64,000 nt of DNA. Source: Rhizobium sp. CFBP 8762. Its GTDB lineage: Bacteria; Pseudomonadota; Alphaproteobacteria; Rhizobiales; Rhizobiaceae. The notes under the pieces are model-generated. The model ran no database searches, was not told the DNA's origin, and was given only the letters and a program-made list of their open reading frames with translations. The stretch is from assembly GCF_014841565.1 (NCBI RefSeq), contig NZ_JACYUD010000005.1:1-64000 (forward strand), in the 5' to 3' direction. A program made the translations under genes and the position numbers. Every line of letters starts with the position of its first letter. Within the stretch, counting starts at the first letter, position 1. Positions 7,958 to 17,299 of this stretch are shown here, one piece after another.

Positions 7958-8724
7958 TCAATTTCCGGCACGTCTCTGCGGTTGTATTGAATTGTCGTGA
8001 AACGAGCCGCCAATCCGTCATACAGCAGCAGGCGACCAATCAATGGTTCGCCTGCCCCGGTGATAACCTTGATAACTTCCATGGCCTGAAGGGTGCCGAT
8101 GACGCCCGTCAGCGCCCCGATGACGCCGGCCTGCGCGCAGCTTGGTAAAAGGCCCGGCGGCGGTGGTGCGGGAAACAGATCGCGGTAGCGCGGATTGCGC
8201 TTTCCGTCACCGTTGGTTTTCCAAGGCTGGAGAACGGTGACGGAGCCATCGAACCGGCTGACCGCGCCCGTTACCAGCGTAATTTTCAATGCTTCAGCAG
8301 CGTCGGCCAGAACGTACCGGGTTTCAGAATTGTCGGAGCCGTCGACAACCACATCATACCCCTCCAGCACCGAGGCGGCATTATCGACCGTTAACCGGAT
8401 ATCGTGGCATCGGGTACGGACATGTGGATTGAGGTGAGCGATCATAGATGCGGCGCTGGCAGTTTTCGGCTGGCCAATGCTGTTGGTATCGTGAATAACC
8501 TGCCGCTGCAGGTTGGAAAGGGAAACCGCATCGTCGTCGGCAATTCCAAGCAGGCCAACCCCCGCTGCTGCCAGATACTGCAGAACCGGGCTGCCCAACC
8601 CTCCGGCACCCACTACCAGCACACAAGCGTTCTTCAGCGCCTGCTGGCCGGTGCCGCCAATATCGGACAGGACGATATGGCGGGCATATCGCTCGATTTC
8701 GTCGGCATTCAAGCGCTCGGACAT
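7954..8724 (-). CDS. moeB: MoeB/ThiF-family adenylyltransferase (E1-like), lacking the zinc cysteines
   Basis: HesA/MoeB/ThiF protein, 256 residues from the ATG at 8724, which has AAGGAT upstream; an in-frame start at 8754 would overlap recF and is less likely. It adenylates the C-terminal glycine of a ubiquitin-like sulfur carrier (MoaD or ThiS). The nucleotide-binding GAGGLGSPVLQYLAAAGVG and the SNLQRQ and DGSDNSETR motifs are present. The two CxxC zinc pairs of E. coli MoeB are absent; only the single cysteine in LPSCAQAGVIG remains. It lies 10 bases after recF. Whether it serves molybdopterin or thiamine cannot be settled here. Confidence 0.82.
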   Translation of the reverse strand: MSERLNADEIERYARHIVLSDIGGTGQQALKNACVLVVGAGGLGSPVLQYLAAAGVGLLGIADDDAVSLSNLQRQVIHDTNSIGQPKTASAASMIAHLNPHVRTRCHDIRLTVDNAASVLEGYDVVVDGSDNSETRYVLADAAEALKITLVTGAVSRFDGSVTVLQPWKTNGDGKRNPRYRDLFPAPPPPGLLPSCAQAGVIGALTGVIGTLQAMEVIKVITGAGEPLIGRLLLYDGLAARFTTIQYNRRDVPEID

Positions 8725-8734
8725 GGCGTTATCC

Positions 8735-9859
8735 TTATCCCGATACATGACCATTGGAGATATTCAGGAAACGGGCGCGGTCGCCAAGGCTGTCGAACAT
8801 AGCCTGATCCGTGCCGGTCATAAACGCTTGCCCGCCAATATCGTCCACCAGATTGAACAGGGCGGCACGGCGTCCCTCATCCAGATGGGCGGCGATTTCA
8901 TCGAGCAGCAAGATCGGCGCATGACCCGTAATATTGGCGACCAGCCTTGCATGGGCAAGCACGAGCCCGACCAGCAAGGCCTTCTGCTCGCCGGTCGAAC
9001 AGCGGGCCGCGTCCATGTTTTTTTCCTGGTGCCGTATCAACAGATCAGCCCGGTGCGGGCCATCCAGCGTGCGTCCGGCGCTGGCGTCGCGGTAACGCCC
9101 CTCGCGCAGCATATCCAGAAACTCTTCCTCCAGATCGAATGCCGGACGATGCCAGGATCCGTCAAGAAAGCCGGAAATGGAAAGCTGTGCAGTGGGAAAC
9201 AGCGTTTCGCGCGGTCTGTCTTCAACCAGCCGCGACAGCAGCCCCAGCATTTCATGCCGTGCCAAAGCCATGGCAATGCCAAGTTCAGCCATCTGGCGTT
9301 CCAGTCCGGTCAGCCAGACCGGGTCGGGGCGAAATTCTGTCAGCAATTTGTTGCGGCTGCGCATGGCGCGCTCATAGTCGCTGGCGCGCTTTCCATGCCC
9401 TGCATCCAGCGACAGCACCAGCCGGTCCAGAAACCGACGCCGGTCGCTTGAAGTGCCGGTAAACAAGCCATCCATCGCCGGTGTCAGCCACAACACGCGA
9501 AGATGGTCCAGCAGTTCATCAATGGTTTTGGCATTGGTGCCGTTGAGCCGAAGGCGGCGCGCCTGCGCTTCATCGCCGCCCACGGTGCCAGTGCCGATAT
9601 CAACCGAACCTTCCATACCGTTCAACGCGCAGAAAATGGAGAAACCGGTCGGGACATCAACCCGGGCGATATCGCCATAGGACGCTCGTCTCAAGCCACG
9701 GCCCGGAGATAACAGGGAGACGGCTTCCATCAAATTCGTTTTGCCGGACCCGTTGTCTCCCGTCAGCACCACATGGCGCTCGTCCAACTCCAACGAAAGA
9801 GCAGGGTAATTGCGAAAATCGGTCAGTTTCAGGGCATCAATGCTGACTTTATAAACCAT
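8735..9859 (-). CDS. recF: DNA replication and repair protein RecF
   Basis: RecF, 374 residues from the ATG at 9859; a TTG 21 bases upstream would add seven residues. It is an SMC/ABC-like ATPase that loads RecA at gaps coated with single-strand-binding protein. Walker A is GDNGSGKT (residues 34-41), the signature region is CSTGEQKALLVGL, and Walker B is ILLLDEIAAHLDEGRR. It follows dnaJ by 23 bases and precedes the MoeB-like gene, an arrangement I recall from rhizobial chromosomes rather than the classical dnaA-dnaN-recF order. Confidence 0.95.
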   Translation of the reverse strand: MVYKVSIDALKLTDFRNYPALSLELDERHVVLTGDNGSGKTNLMEAVSLLSPGRGLRRASYGDIARVDVPTGFSIFCALNGMEGSVDIGTGTVGGDEAQARRLRLNGTNAKTIDELLDHLRVLWLTPAMDGLFTGTSSDRRRFLDRLVLSLDAGHGKRASDYERAMRSRNKLLTEFRPDPVWLTGLERQMAELGIAMALARHEMLGLLSRLVEDRPRETLFPTAQLSISGFLDGSWHRPAFDLEEEFLDMLREGRYRDASAGRTLDGPHRADLLIRHQEKNMDAARCSTGEQKALLVGLVLAHARLVANITGHAPILLLDEIAAHLDEGRRAALFNLVDDIGGQAFMTGTDQAMFDSLGDRARFLNISNGHVSG

Positions 9860-9882
9860 GAAAGCCGATTTTCGCTGCAAAT

Positions 9883-11019
9883 TTAATCACTTAAGGTATC
9901 GAAGAAGTCCTTCATCCGGGCGAAGAAGCCGGAAGATTCCGGGTTGTTGTCCTTGGACGACAGTTCCTGAAACTCTTCCAGCAGTTCGCGCTGGCGTTTG
10001 GTGAGTTTCTGCGGCGTCTCGATCTGGATCTGGATGTAGAGATCGCCGGTCTGTTGCGAACGCAGAACAGGCATACCCTTGCCACGCAAGCGGAACTGCT
10101 TTCCGGCCTGTGTTCCCTCGGGCACGGTCACACGCGACTTTGTGCCGTCCAATGTGGAAACGTCGAACTTTCCGCCGAGCGCTGCGGTCGTCATGGATAT
10201 GGGAACGGAGCAATAGAGGTCTGCACCATCACGCTGGTAGAAAGCGTGTGGCTTGACGGACAGGAAGATGTAGAGATCGCCCGCCGGGCCACCGCGCATA
10301 CCGGCCTCGCCCTCACCAGTCAGGCGGATGCGGGTGCCATCTTCGATGCCCGCAGGAATGTTGACGGATAGCGAACGCTCTTCGGTCACGCGGCCCTGAC
10401 CGTGGCACTTCGTGCAGGGGTCGGTAATGGTTTCGCCGCGCCCATGGCAGGTGGGGCAGGTGCGCTCCACGGAGAAAAACCCTTGTGCGGCGCGGACACG
10501 GCCCGAGCCGTGACAGGTGCCGCAGGTGGTTGGCTTGGTGCCGGGCTTGGCACCAGTGCCGGTGCAGACGTCACAGACGATGGACGTTGGTACGCGAATC
10601 TGCGCTGTTTTCCCGGCGAAGGATTCTTCCAGCGAAATTTCCATGTTGTAGCGCAGGTCCGCACCGCGCTCACGCCCGTTGGACGACCGGCGCTGACGGC
10701 CACCGCCCATCATTTCGCCGAAGATGTCTTCGAATATATCCGAGAAGCCGCCTGCGCCCGCGCCACCAAAACCGCCGCCCTGACCCATGCCGCCGTTTTC
10801 GAACGCTGCATGGCCATAGCGATCATAGGCTGCTCGCTTCTGGGGGTCTTTCAGGATTTCGTAGGCTTCGCCGATTTCCTTGAATTTGACTTCCGCCTCA
10901 GCGTCACCGGGGTTCTTGTCCGGGTGGTGTTTCATCGCCAGCTTGCGAAAAGCGCTTTTCAGCTCTTTTTCATCAGCGGTTTTTGCAACACCGAGCAGTT
11001 CGTAAAGATCACGTTTCAT
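9883..11019 (-). CDS. dnaJ: Chaperone protein DnaJ
   Basis: Full-length type I DnaJ (Hsp40), 378 residues, the co-chaperone that stimulates DnaK ATPase and presents substrates. The J domain (about residues 4-68) contains HPD at 32-34. A Gly/Phe-rich linker follows to about residue 105. Then come four zinc-binding repeats ([32 protein letters not shown]) and the C-terminal substrate-binding domains. It lies downstream of dnaK, but a 291-bp gap with a terminator and repeats separates them. Confidence 0.97.
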   Translation of the reverse strand: MKRDLYELLGVAKTADEKELKSAFRKLAMKHHPDKNPGDAEAEVKFKEIGEAYEILKDPQKRAAYDRYGHAAFENGGMGQGGGFGGAGAGGFSDIFEDIFGEMMGGGRQRRSSNGRERGADLRYNMEISLEESFAGKTAQIRVPTSIVCDVCTGTGAKPGTKPTTCGTCHGSGRVRAAQGFFSVERTCPTCHGRGETITDPCTKCHGQGRVTEERSLSVNIPAGIEDGTRIRLTGEGEAGMRGGPAGDLYIFLSVKPHAFYQRDGADLYCSVPISMTTAALGGKFDVSTLDGTKSRVTVPEGTQAGKQFRLRGKGMPVLRSQQTGDLYIQIQIETPQKLTKRQRELLEEFQELSSKDNNPESSGFFARMKDFFDTLSD

Positions 11020-11079
11020 GACTTGCAGTTAGTCCTGTGTGAATTGGGTGCCAAGGCAACGCATGATAACTTGTGAGCC

Positions 11080-11117
11080 GAGCATCTCCAGTGAACATGC
11101 GTTCACCACAGATGCTC
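11080..11117. repeat. Palindromic hairpin sequence
   Basis: Nested inverted repeats: GAGCATCT (11080-11087) pairs with AGATGCTC (11110-11117), and inside it GTGAAC pairs with GTTCAC around an ATGC loop. It looks like a dispersed palindrome rather than a terminator because no T run follows. Confidence 0.6.
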
Positions 11118-11126
11118 TACATTCCT

Positions 11127-11180
11127 GTTTGTCGCATTGTCCGGGCGTGAAAGCGATACCGCTTTCACTGGAAATGCTCC
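11127..11180. repeat. Dispersed palindromic repeat, copy 1
   Basis: Shares the layout GCATTGTCC - GCGT - inverted stem - TGGA-ATGCT with 23714-23768. Here the inner stem is GTGAAAGC/GCTTTCAC around GATACC. Short elements of this type recur in intergenic regions of Brucellaceae-like genomes; that statement is from memory. Confidence 0.65.
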
Positions 11181-11262
11181 AGCACGGATTTAGTCATTCC
11201 CGAGGCGCGATACCATAGGCAAAGCCGTTTTAATCAATTTTCGTTAGGGCAATTCATATACC

Positions 11263-11293
11263 AAAAAGGCCCGGCGCTCACACACCGGGCCTT
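11263..11293 (-). terminator. Rho-independent terminator after dnaK
   Basis: On the minus strand AAGGCCCGG and CCGGGCCTT form a nine-pair GC-rich stem followed by TTTTTGG. It lies 18 bases beyond the dnaK stop and would separate dnaK transcripts from dnaJ. Confidence 0.8.
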
Positions 11294-11310
11294 CCAAGAG
11301 ATACGAAACC

Positions 11311-13239
11311 TTAGGCGGACTTCTTACGATCGTCGTCGCCGTTGATTTCTTCGTAGTCGGCATCAACGATGTCGCCATCGCGGGCCGCGTCGGCGGCGGC
11401 ATCTGCCTGCGCCTGCGCGTCGTCCGTCTGGCCTGCTTCGTACATGGCCTGACCCAGCTTCATGGAGGCTTCCATCAGCGTGTTGGTCTTGGCTTTCAGA
11501 TCGTCCAGATCAGGCTCGGCCTGCTCGACTGCGGCTTTCAGACCGGCAATCGCATCGGAAATCGCATTGCGATCAGCCTCTGTCACCTTGGAGCCATATT
11601 CCGACAACGACTTTTCGGAGGAATGAATCAGGCTTTCTGCCTGGTTCTTCGCTTCCACCGTTTCACGACGGCGTTTGTCGTTCTCAGCGTTGGCTTCCGC
11701 GTCCTTCACCATCTTCTCGATATCGGCGTCTGACAGACCGCCCGAGGCCTGAATGCGGATCTGGTGCTCCTTGCCAGTGCCCTTGTCCTTGGCCGAAACC
11801 TGCACAATGCCGTTGGCGTCAATATCGAATGTCACTTCGATCTGCGGAACGCCACGCGGTGCCGGTGGGATGCCGACGAGATCAAACTGACCAAGCAGCT
11901 TGTTGTCGGCTGCCATTTCGCGCTCGCCCTGGCTGACCCGGATCGTCACGGCATTCTGGTTATCTTCCGCCGTCGAGAAGGTTTGCGACTTCTTGGTCGG
12001 GATCGTCGTGTTGCGCTCGATCAAACGTGTGAACACGCCGCCGAGTGTTTCGATGCCCAGCGACAGCGGTGTTACGTCCAGAAGCAGCACGTCCTTGACG
12101 TCGCCCTGCAGAACACCTGCCTGAATGGCAGCGCCCATGGCAACAACTTCGTCCGGGTTAACGCCCTTGTGAGGCTCCTTGCCGAACAGCTGCTTGACGA
12201 TTTCCTGTACCTTCGGCATGCGGCTCATACCACCGACCAGAACGACTTCGTCGATCTCGGAGGCCGAAACGCCAGCATCCTTCAACGCCGCCTTGCACGG
12301 TGCAACGGTGCGCTGAACCAGATCGTCCACCAGCGTTTCAAACTTCGCGCGGGTCAACTTCATGGTCAGGTGCTTTGGACCGGAAGCATCTGCAGTGATG
12401 AAGGGCAGGTTGATTTCGGTCTGCTGCGAGGATGACAGCTCGATTTTGGCCTTTTCAGCGGCTTCCTTCAGACGCTGCAGCGCCAGCTTGTCGCCGCGCA
12501 GGTCAATGCCCTGATCTTTCTTGAATTCGTTGGCAAGGTATTCAACCAGACGCATGTCGAAGTCTTCACCACCAAGGAACGTGTCACCGTTGGTGGATTT
12601 CACCTCAAACACGCCATCGCCGATTTCAAGAACCGAGATATCGAATGTACCACCGCCCAAGTCGTACACGGCAATAGTGCGGCCGTCCTTCTTGTCGAGG
12701 CCATAGGCAAGAGCTGCGGCTGTCGGCTCGTTGATGATGCGCAGAACTTCAAGACCGGCAATGCGGCCGGCATCCTTGGTGGCCTGACGCTGGGCGTCGT
12801 TGAAGTACGCCGGAACCGTGATCACAGCCTTCTCGACCTTTTCGCCGAGATAGGCTTCTGCGGTTTCCTTCATCTTCTGGAGGATCATGGCCGAAATCTG
12901 CGATGGGGAATGCGCCTTGTCGTTGGCTTCTACCCAGGCGTCGCCATTATCGCCACGAACGATCTTGTAGGGAACGAGGCCCTTGTCCTTTTCCACCAGC
13001 TTGTCGTCGTACCGGCGGCCAATCAGACGCTTGACGGCAAACAGGGTGTTTTCAGGGTTGGTGACGGCCTGACGCTTGGCAGGCTGGCCAACCAGACGCT
13101 CGCCATCTTCGCTGAATGCGACCATGGACGGCGTGGTGCGCGCGCCTTCTGCGTTTTCAATGACCTTCGCGTCCTTGCCATCCATGACGGATACGCAGGA
13201 ATTCGTCGTTCCAAGGTCAATACCAATTACTTTAGCCAT
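11311..13239 (-). CDS. dnaK: Molecular chaperone DnaK (Hsp70)
   Basis: Full-length Hsp70, 642 residues, the ATP-driven chaperone for unfolded proteins. The start is the ATG at 13239, with AAGGAGAG a few bases upstream; earlier in-frame codons are not part of the family. The N-terminal ATPase domain begins [12 protein letters not shown] and contains [10 protein letters not shown]. The interdomain linker [19 protein letters not shown] is intact, and the C-terminal lid ends in an acidic tail. A heat-shock-type promoter precedes it and a terminator follows it. Confidence 0.98.
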   Translation of the reverse strand: MAKVIGIDLGTTNSCVSVMDGKDAKVIENAEGARTTPSMVAFSEDGERLVGQPAKRQAVTNPENTLFAVKRLIGRRYDDKLVEKDKGLVPYKIVRGDNGDAWVEANDKAHSPSQISAMILQKMKETAEAYLGEKVEKAVITVPAYFNDAQRQATKDAGRIAGLEVLRIINEPTAAALAYGLDKKDGRTIAVYDLGGGTFDISVLEIGDGVFEVKSTNGDTFLGGEDFDMRLVEYLANEFKKDQGIDLRGDKLALQRLKEAAEKAKIELSSSQQTEINLPFITADASGPKHLTMKLTRAKFETLVDDLVQRTVAPCKAALKDAGVSASEIDEVVLVGGMSRMPKVQEIVKQLFGKEPHKGVNPDEVVAMGAAIQAGVLQGDVKDVLLLDVTPLSLGIETLGGVFTRLIERNTTIPTKKSQTFSTAEDNQNAVTIRVSQGEREMAADNKLLGQFDLVGIPPAPRGVPQIEVTFDIDANGIVQVSAKDKGTGKEHQIRIQASGGLSDADIEKMVKDAEANAENDKRRRETVEAKNQAESLIHSSEKSLSEYGSKVTEADRNAISDAIAGLKAAVEQAEPDLDDLKAKTNTLMEASMKLGQAMYEAGQTDDAQAQADAAADAARDGDIVDADYEEINGDDDRKKSA

Positions 13240-13354
13240 GTCATTTCTCTCCTTGAAGCAAGCTGTCGGAACCCGGTCCGGCATTCGTTTGACAGCCCCT
13301 AACGGGATGGTCTGTTTGGGTGTATCGACCCGCCTGTCGAGCGGTATGGGGGCT

Positions 13355-13383
13355 ATATAATGAGGGGTTTGGGGGACTGCAAG
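13355..13383 (-). promoter_or_regulatory. Putative RpoH (heat-shock) promoter of dnaK
   Basis: On the minus strand CTTG (13383-13380) is followed after 17 bases by CATTATAT (13362-13355), close to the alphaproteobacterial sigma-32 pattern CTTG-N17-CYTATNT. It would give a leader of about 110 bases before the dnaK ATG. Confidence 0.55.
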
Positions 13384-13447
13384 GCACCTGATGACGGGAA
13401 ATTGTCAAATCGGCAGAGGATTTTGACCGCGCTTACGACAGTCTAAG

Positions 13448-15649
13448 TCATCCACCCGTCAGAAAGTCAAAAAGCGTGGTGCGGTGGGTGGCACCACCAC
13501 TCTCACCAACCTCGTTCGGTGGCACCATCATCGAATCATCCAGTGGCACACCCTGTCCCGCAATTCCCGGATCGGTCACAGCCTGCGGACCATCCGGGAA
13601 AGCATTGGGATCACCGGTAGCGATCGTATCGTCTCCAAACTGCGGCTGAACGCCTGTTGTGCCGAACAGGGGTGCCGGCGTCAGGCCCCTGTGGGCCGCC
13701 GTCATAAACTCTTTCCAGGCCTTGGCGGGCAAGCCCGCGCCTGTCACCTTCTTCATCGACTTGCCATCGTCATTGCCGAACCAGACCCCGGTCGTCAGAT
13801 TGCTGGTATAGCCAACGAACAGGGCATCGCGGAAGGACTGTGTCGTGCCAGATTTGCCAGCCGAATCCCAACCCTTCAACTGCGCGCTTTTGCCGGTGCC
13901 CGACAGCACGACCTGCATCATCATTCCATTCATTTCGCTGACGACAATGGGGTCCAGCACTCGAGGCGGTTCGTCATAGGTGTTTTCATAAAGCACCGTG
14001 CCATCGCTTGTAGAAACACGACGGATAATGTGCGGGGTGGCCTTATAGCCGCCGTTCATGAAAGGAGCATAGGCCGAGGTCAGTTCCATCAGGCTGACTT
14101 CCGAGGTGCCAAGCGCGATGGACGCATTGGACTGCAAGGCGGATGTAATGCCCATGCGGTGTGCAACCTTTGTTACCTCGGCGGGGCCGACTTCCATCAC
14201 AAGCTGGGCTGCAATGGTGTTCAGCGAGTGGGCCAGCGCATTGGCCAGCGTGACCTGTCCGCGATATTTCTGGTCGTAGTTCTCCGGCGTCCAGTTGCCG
14301 ATCTTTACCGGGGCATCGTTGCGCAGCGACATGGGCGTATTGCCCAGTTCCATGGCCGCGGCATACACAAAGGGCTTGAAGGCGGAGCCCGGCTGGCGCT
14401 TGGCCTTGGTGGCGCGGTCAAACTGGCTGTCGCCATAATCGCGCCCGCCGACGATAGCACGAATGGCCCCCGTGCCATCCAGTGAAACAAGGGCGGCCTG
14501 TGAAACATTCAGCTTTTTGCCATCGGCATCCAGAAGCCCGGCAATGCTTTTCTCCGCTGCTTTTTCCAGTGTCAGGTCGAGCGTGGTGTCAATCACCAGA
14601 TCCTGCTTCACATCGCCAATCAGGGCAGGAAGCTGGTCCATCACCAGATCTGCCGCGTAGTTTTCGGCGCCGGTCAGATGGCTTTTGGCCTGCGTTGGCG
14701 GCTGCGACATCGCGGTCTTGATATCGCGCTCCGTTACAAAGCCTTCTTCGCGCATGGCACCCAGCACGACCTGCGCCCGTTCTTCTGCCGCTTGCGGATC
14801 GCGTGCCGGGGAGAGGCGGGACGGTGCCTTCAACAGGCCCGCCAGCAGAGCGGCTTCCCCGAGGTTCACGTCTCGCGCGGATTTGTTGAAGTAGCGCCGC
14901 GATGCCGCTTCGACACCATAGGAATTGGAGCCGAAAAACACGCGGTTGAGGTAGAGCGCCAGGATCTGGTCTTTGGTGTATTTATGCTCCAGCCAGAAGG
15001 CGAGCAGCACTTCCTGCACCTTACGCTCCAGCGTGCGGTCGGGTGATAGAAACAGGTTTTTGGCAAGCTGCTGTGTCAGCGTAGAGCCGCCCTGCACCAT
15101 GCGCCCGGTGGTTACGTTGGTAAGCATGGCGCGGGCAAAGCCCAGGGGATCGACACCGAAATGAGAGTAAAAGCGGCGGTCCTCGATGGCGATCACGGCC
15201 TGCGGGATGTAGGGCGACATGGTTTCCAGCGACAGCGCCTCCCCGCCCGTGGTGCCCCGGTTGGCCAGCGTTGTACCGTCTACAGACAGGATTTTGACGT
15301 TGGGGGGGCGATCCGGGATGGCCCAGGAGGTGGCGTTCGGCATGCGCGCACCGTAATAAAACAGGACACCGGCAATGCCGATAACGCCCCAGATGCTGAA
15401 GACCACGCCCCAATACACCAGTTTGCGCAAGGGCGCGAACAGGCCCCCGGAGCGGCCTCTGGACCGGCTGCGTGTTGTCGTGGGCTTGCGTTTGTCGGCT
15501 TTGGTGGTCTTTGCGGCCTTTGCGCGTCCCGTTTGGCGCGGGCTCACGCGGTCACGCGCATCGGCCCGCAGGTCGTCATCCTCATCGTCATCGAGCGACC
15601 TGCCGAAGTAGGGTTCAACGCGATTGCCTGATTTTCTGCCGGTTGCCAT
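13448..15649 (-). CDS. Class A penicillin-binding protein (bifunctional glycosyltransferase/transpeptidase, PBP1a-type)
   Basis: Bifunctional peptidoglycan synthase, 733 residues, anchored in the inner membrane. The cytoplasmic N-terminus (residues 1-70) is charged, with an acidic run followed by an Arg/Lys/Thr-rich stretch. One membrane segment lies at about 73-98. The GT51 domain carries EDRRFYSHFGVDP and GGSTLTQQLAKNLF. The transpeptidase has the serine motif SAFK (in RQPGSAFKPF), HSLN and KSGTT. A proline/glycine-rich tail follows. Tandem CtrA-like boxes lie about 120 bases upstream, suggesting cell-cycle control (inference). Confidence 0.92.
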   Translation of the reverse strand: MATGRKSGNRVEPYFGRSLDDDEDDDLRADARDRVSPRQTGRAKAAKTTKADKRKPTTTRSRSRGRSGGLFAPLRKLVYWGVVFSIWGVIGIAGVLFYYGARMPNATSWAIPDRPPNVKILSVDGTTLANRGTTGGEALSLETMSPYIPQAVIAIEDRRFYSHFGVDPLGFARAMLTNVTTGRMVQGGSTLTQQLAKNLFLSPDRTLERKVQEVLLAFWLEHKYTKDQILALYLNRVFFGSNSYGVEAASRRYFNKSARDVNLGEAALLAGLLKAPSRLSPARDPQAAEERAQVVLGAMREEGFVTERDIKTAMSQPPTQAKSHLTGAENYAADLVMDQLPALIGDVKQDLVIDTTLDLTLEKAAEKSIAGLLDADGKKLNVSQAALVSLDGTGAIRAIVGGRDYGDSQFDRATKAKRQPGSAFKPFVYAAAMELGNTPMSLRNDAPVKIGNWTPENYDQKYRGQVTLANALAHSLNTIAAQLVMEVGPAEVTKVAHRMGITSALQSNASIALGTSEVSLMELTSAYAPFMNGGYKATPHIIRRVSTSDGTVLYENTYDEPPRVLDPIVVSEMNGMMMQVVLSGTGKSAQLKGWDSAGKSGTTQSFRDALFVGYTSNLTTGVWFGNDDGKSMKKVTGAGLPAKAWKEFMTAAHRGLTPAPLFGTTGVQPQFGDDTIATGDPNAFPDGPQAVTDPGIAGQGVPLDDSMMVPPNEVGESGGATHRTTLFDFLTGG

Positions 15650-15705
15650 GTCGGACTATGCATTGCTTTCCAGTTTTGGGGCCAAGGTGCGCACCAAATT
15701 TAAGA

Positions 15706-15732
15706 CGGGGTTCATTTTTCAGATGAACCCCG
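15706..15732 (-). terminator. Hairpin downstream of the sugar dehydrogenase family gene
   Basis: A perfect ten-base stem (CGGGGTTCAT with ATGAACCCCG) around TTTTCAG, about 70 bases after the stop of the gene at 15803-17152. Read on the minus strand it is followed by TCTTAAATTT, so it may end that transcript before the penicillin-binding protein gene. Confidence 0.5.
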
Positions 15733-15768
15733 CTGCGTTTGTTGGCCTTGAACTGTAAATGCGGCAAT

Positions 15769-15794
15769 TTAAGGAGGCGTTAACAACGTGTTAA
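15769..15794. promoter_or_regulatory. Tandem CtrA-type boxes (TTAA-N7-TTAA-N7-TTAA)
   Basis: Three TTAA half-sites occur at 15769, 15780 and 15791, each separated by exactly seven bases. The first pair fits TTAA-N7-TTAAC, the known CtrA recognition pattern of alphaproteobacteria. They lie about 120 bases upstream of the class A penicillin-binding protein and just past the stop of the neighbouring gene. Confidence 0.5.
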
Positions 15795-15802
15795 AGTCAT
15801 CC

Positions 15803-17152
15803 TTATGGTGTGGTTAACGCCGCCGTTTGCGCGCCCGGAGCAACGCGCCAGACAGTATTGCCCACATCATCAGCCACCAGCAGTGCGCCAGCCTTATCGA
15901 TGGCAACGCCAACGGGGCGACCAAGGGCCTTGCCGTCAGCGCTCAGGAATCCGGTGAGAATATCCTGTGGTTCACCGGCGGGCATACCGTTCTGGAATGG
16001 AACGAATATGACCTTGTAGCCGCTGTGCGGCTTGCGGTTCCAGGAGCCATGCTGACCAACAAATGCACCATTGGCATATTGTGGGCCGAACAAGCTGCCA
16101 GTGTTGAAGGTCAGGCCCAGCGATGCCGTATGGGGCCCAAGTGCATAATCCGGCACGATGGCTTTGGCGACCAGATCAGGCTTCTGTTCCTTGACGCGAA
16201 CGTCGACATTCTGGCCATAATAGCTGTAGGGCCAGCCATAGAACCCGCCGTCTTTCACCGATGTCATATAGTCGGGCACCAGATCGCTGCCGATTTCATC
16301 GCGTTCATTGACGGCCACCCACAGGGCCTTGCTATTGGGCTGCCACGCCAAGCCGTTGGGATTGCGAAGACCGGAGGCAAAGACGCGCGTCTGCTTGGTC
16401 GCCAGATCGATTTCCAGCACGGCGGCACGGTTTTCTTCTGCGGGCATGCCATTTTCGGCAACATTGCTGTTGGAGCCGACAGTGGCATAAAGTTTGGTGC
16501 CGTCTGCGCTGGCAATCACATCTTTCGTCCAGTGGTGATTGATGGGGCCGCCGGGGAGATCGGCGATCTTTTCAGCCGGTGCCGTAATTTCGGTCTGCCC
16601 ATCGGTATAAGGGAAGGCGACGATAGCATCGGTATTGGCAACATACAGCTTGCCGTTGGACAGTGTCATACCGAAGGGTGAATTGAGCCCGGAGAGAAAG
16701 GTCGTCTTCATTTCGGCAACGCCATCGCCGTCCGCATCGCGCACCAGCGTTATGCGGTTGGCACTGGGTACTTCTGCTCCAGCCGCCCCCATGACAACGC
16801 CCATAACCCAGCCGCGAACGCTGAACGGGTCTTTTTCTTTCGGTGGCTTGTTGGTTTCGGCTACCAGCACATCGCCATTGGGCAGAACGTGCAGCCAACG
16901 CGGGTGGTCAAATCCGCTGGCATAGGCGGCGACGTTCATGCCATTGGCGGCTGTCGGCTTCCCATTTTGCGGCCAGCCTTGTGCAGGCGCGATATTGACA
17001 GTGGGGATCAATTTGGGATTTGGCGCTGGCAAGGTCGGGTTTGGCCCATACCCCTGCGCTACTGGCACGGTGGCCGATTCCTTGGACAGGAAGTAGACGG
17101 CAGCCCCGCCAATCACAATTATGGCCACGCCTGCGAGAAGAATTTTTTTCAT
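15803..17152 (-). CDS. PQQ-dependent sugar dehydrogenase (L-sorbosone/YliI-type) family protein, membrane-anchored or exported
   Basis: Six-bladed beta-propeller of the soluble glucose/L-sorbosone dehydrogenase family, 449 residues. The ATG at 17152 is chosen because the hydrophobic signal/anchor (about residues 2-22, [20 protein letters not shown]) then starts the protein. Propeller repeats show as [59 protein letters not shown] and [19 protein letters not shown]. It probably acts in the periplasm as an aldose or aldehyde dehydrogenase, but I cannot confirm PQQ or calcium binding residues. A hairpin follows downstream. Confidence 0.82.
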   Translation of the reverse strand: MKKILLAGVAIIVIGGAAVYFLSKESATVPVAQGYGPNPTLPAPNPKLIPTVNIAPAQGWPQNGKPTAANGMNVAAYASGFDHPRWLHVLPNGDVLVAETNKPPKEKDPFSVRGWVMGVVMGAAGAEVPSANRITLVRDADGDGVAEMKTTFLSGLNSPFGMTLSNGKLYVANTDAIVAFPYTDGQTEITAPAEKIADLPGGPINHHWTKDVIASADGTKLYATVGSNSNVAENGMPAEENRAAVLEIDLATKQTRVFASGLRNPNGLAWQPNSKALWVAVNERDEIGSDLVPDYMTSVKDGGFYGWPYSYYGQNVDVRVKEQKPDLVAKAIVPDYALGPHTASLGLTFNTGSLFGPQYANGAFVGQHGSWNRKPHSGYKVIFVPFQNGMPAGEPQDILTGFLSADGKALGRPVGVAIDKAGALLVADDVGNTVWRVAPGAQTAALTTP

Positions 17153-17299
17153 GGCAAACACCTTTGTTCGCGCGCCCGTCGAGCACATCGGGGATCAACG
17201 CCGGGATGCTGAGATGGTTCACGGACAATCATGATGGGCAACCATTAAATTCTTGAGGCGTTATCAATTCAGACCGCAATCGCAGAAGGACTGAAAGCC

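Larger units (their letters stand above)
11020..11262. other. dnaK-dnaJ intergenic region with two palindromic elements
   Basis: No gene. Two stem-loop sequences occupy the middle (11080-11117 and 11127-11180). I do not see a confident promoter for dnaJ, although the terminator before this region implies either read-through or a separate promoter here. Confidence 0.6.

Noticed and set aside
13484..14485. 333-codon plus-strand frame antisense to the class A penicillin-binding protein
   Set aside because: Composition is typical of an antisense shadow and no family motif is present, while the opposite strand encodes an intact protein.
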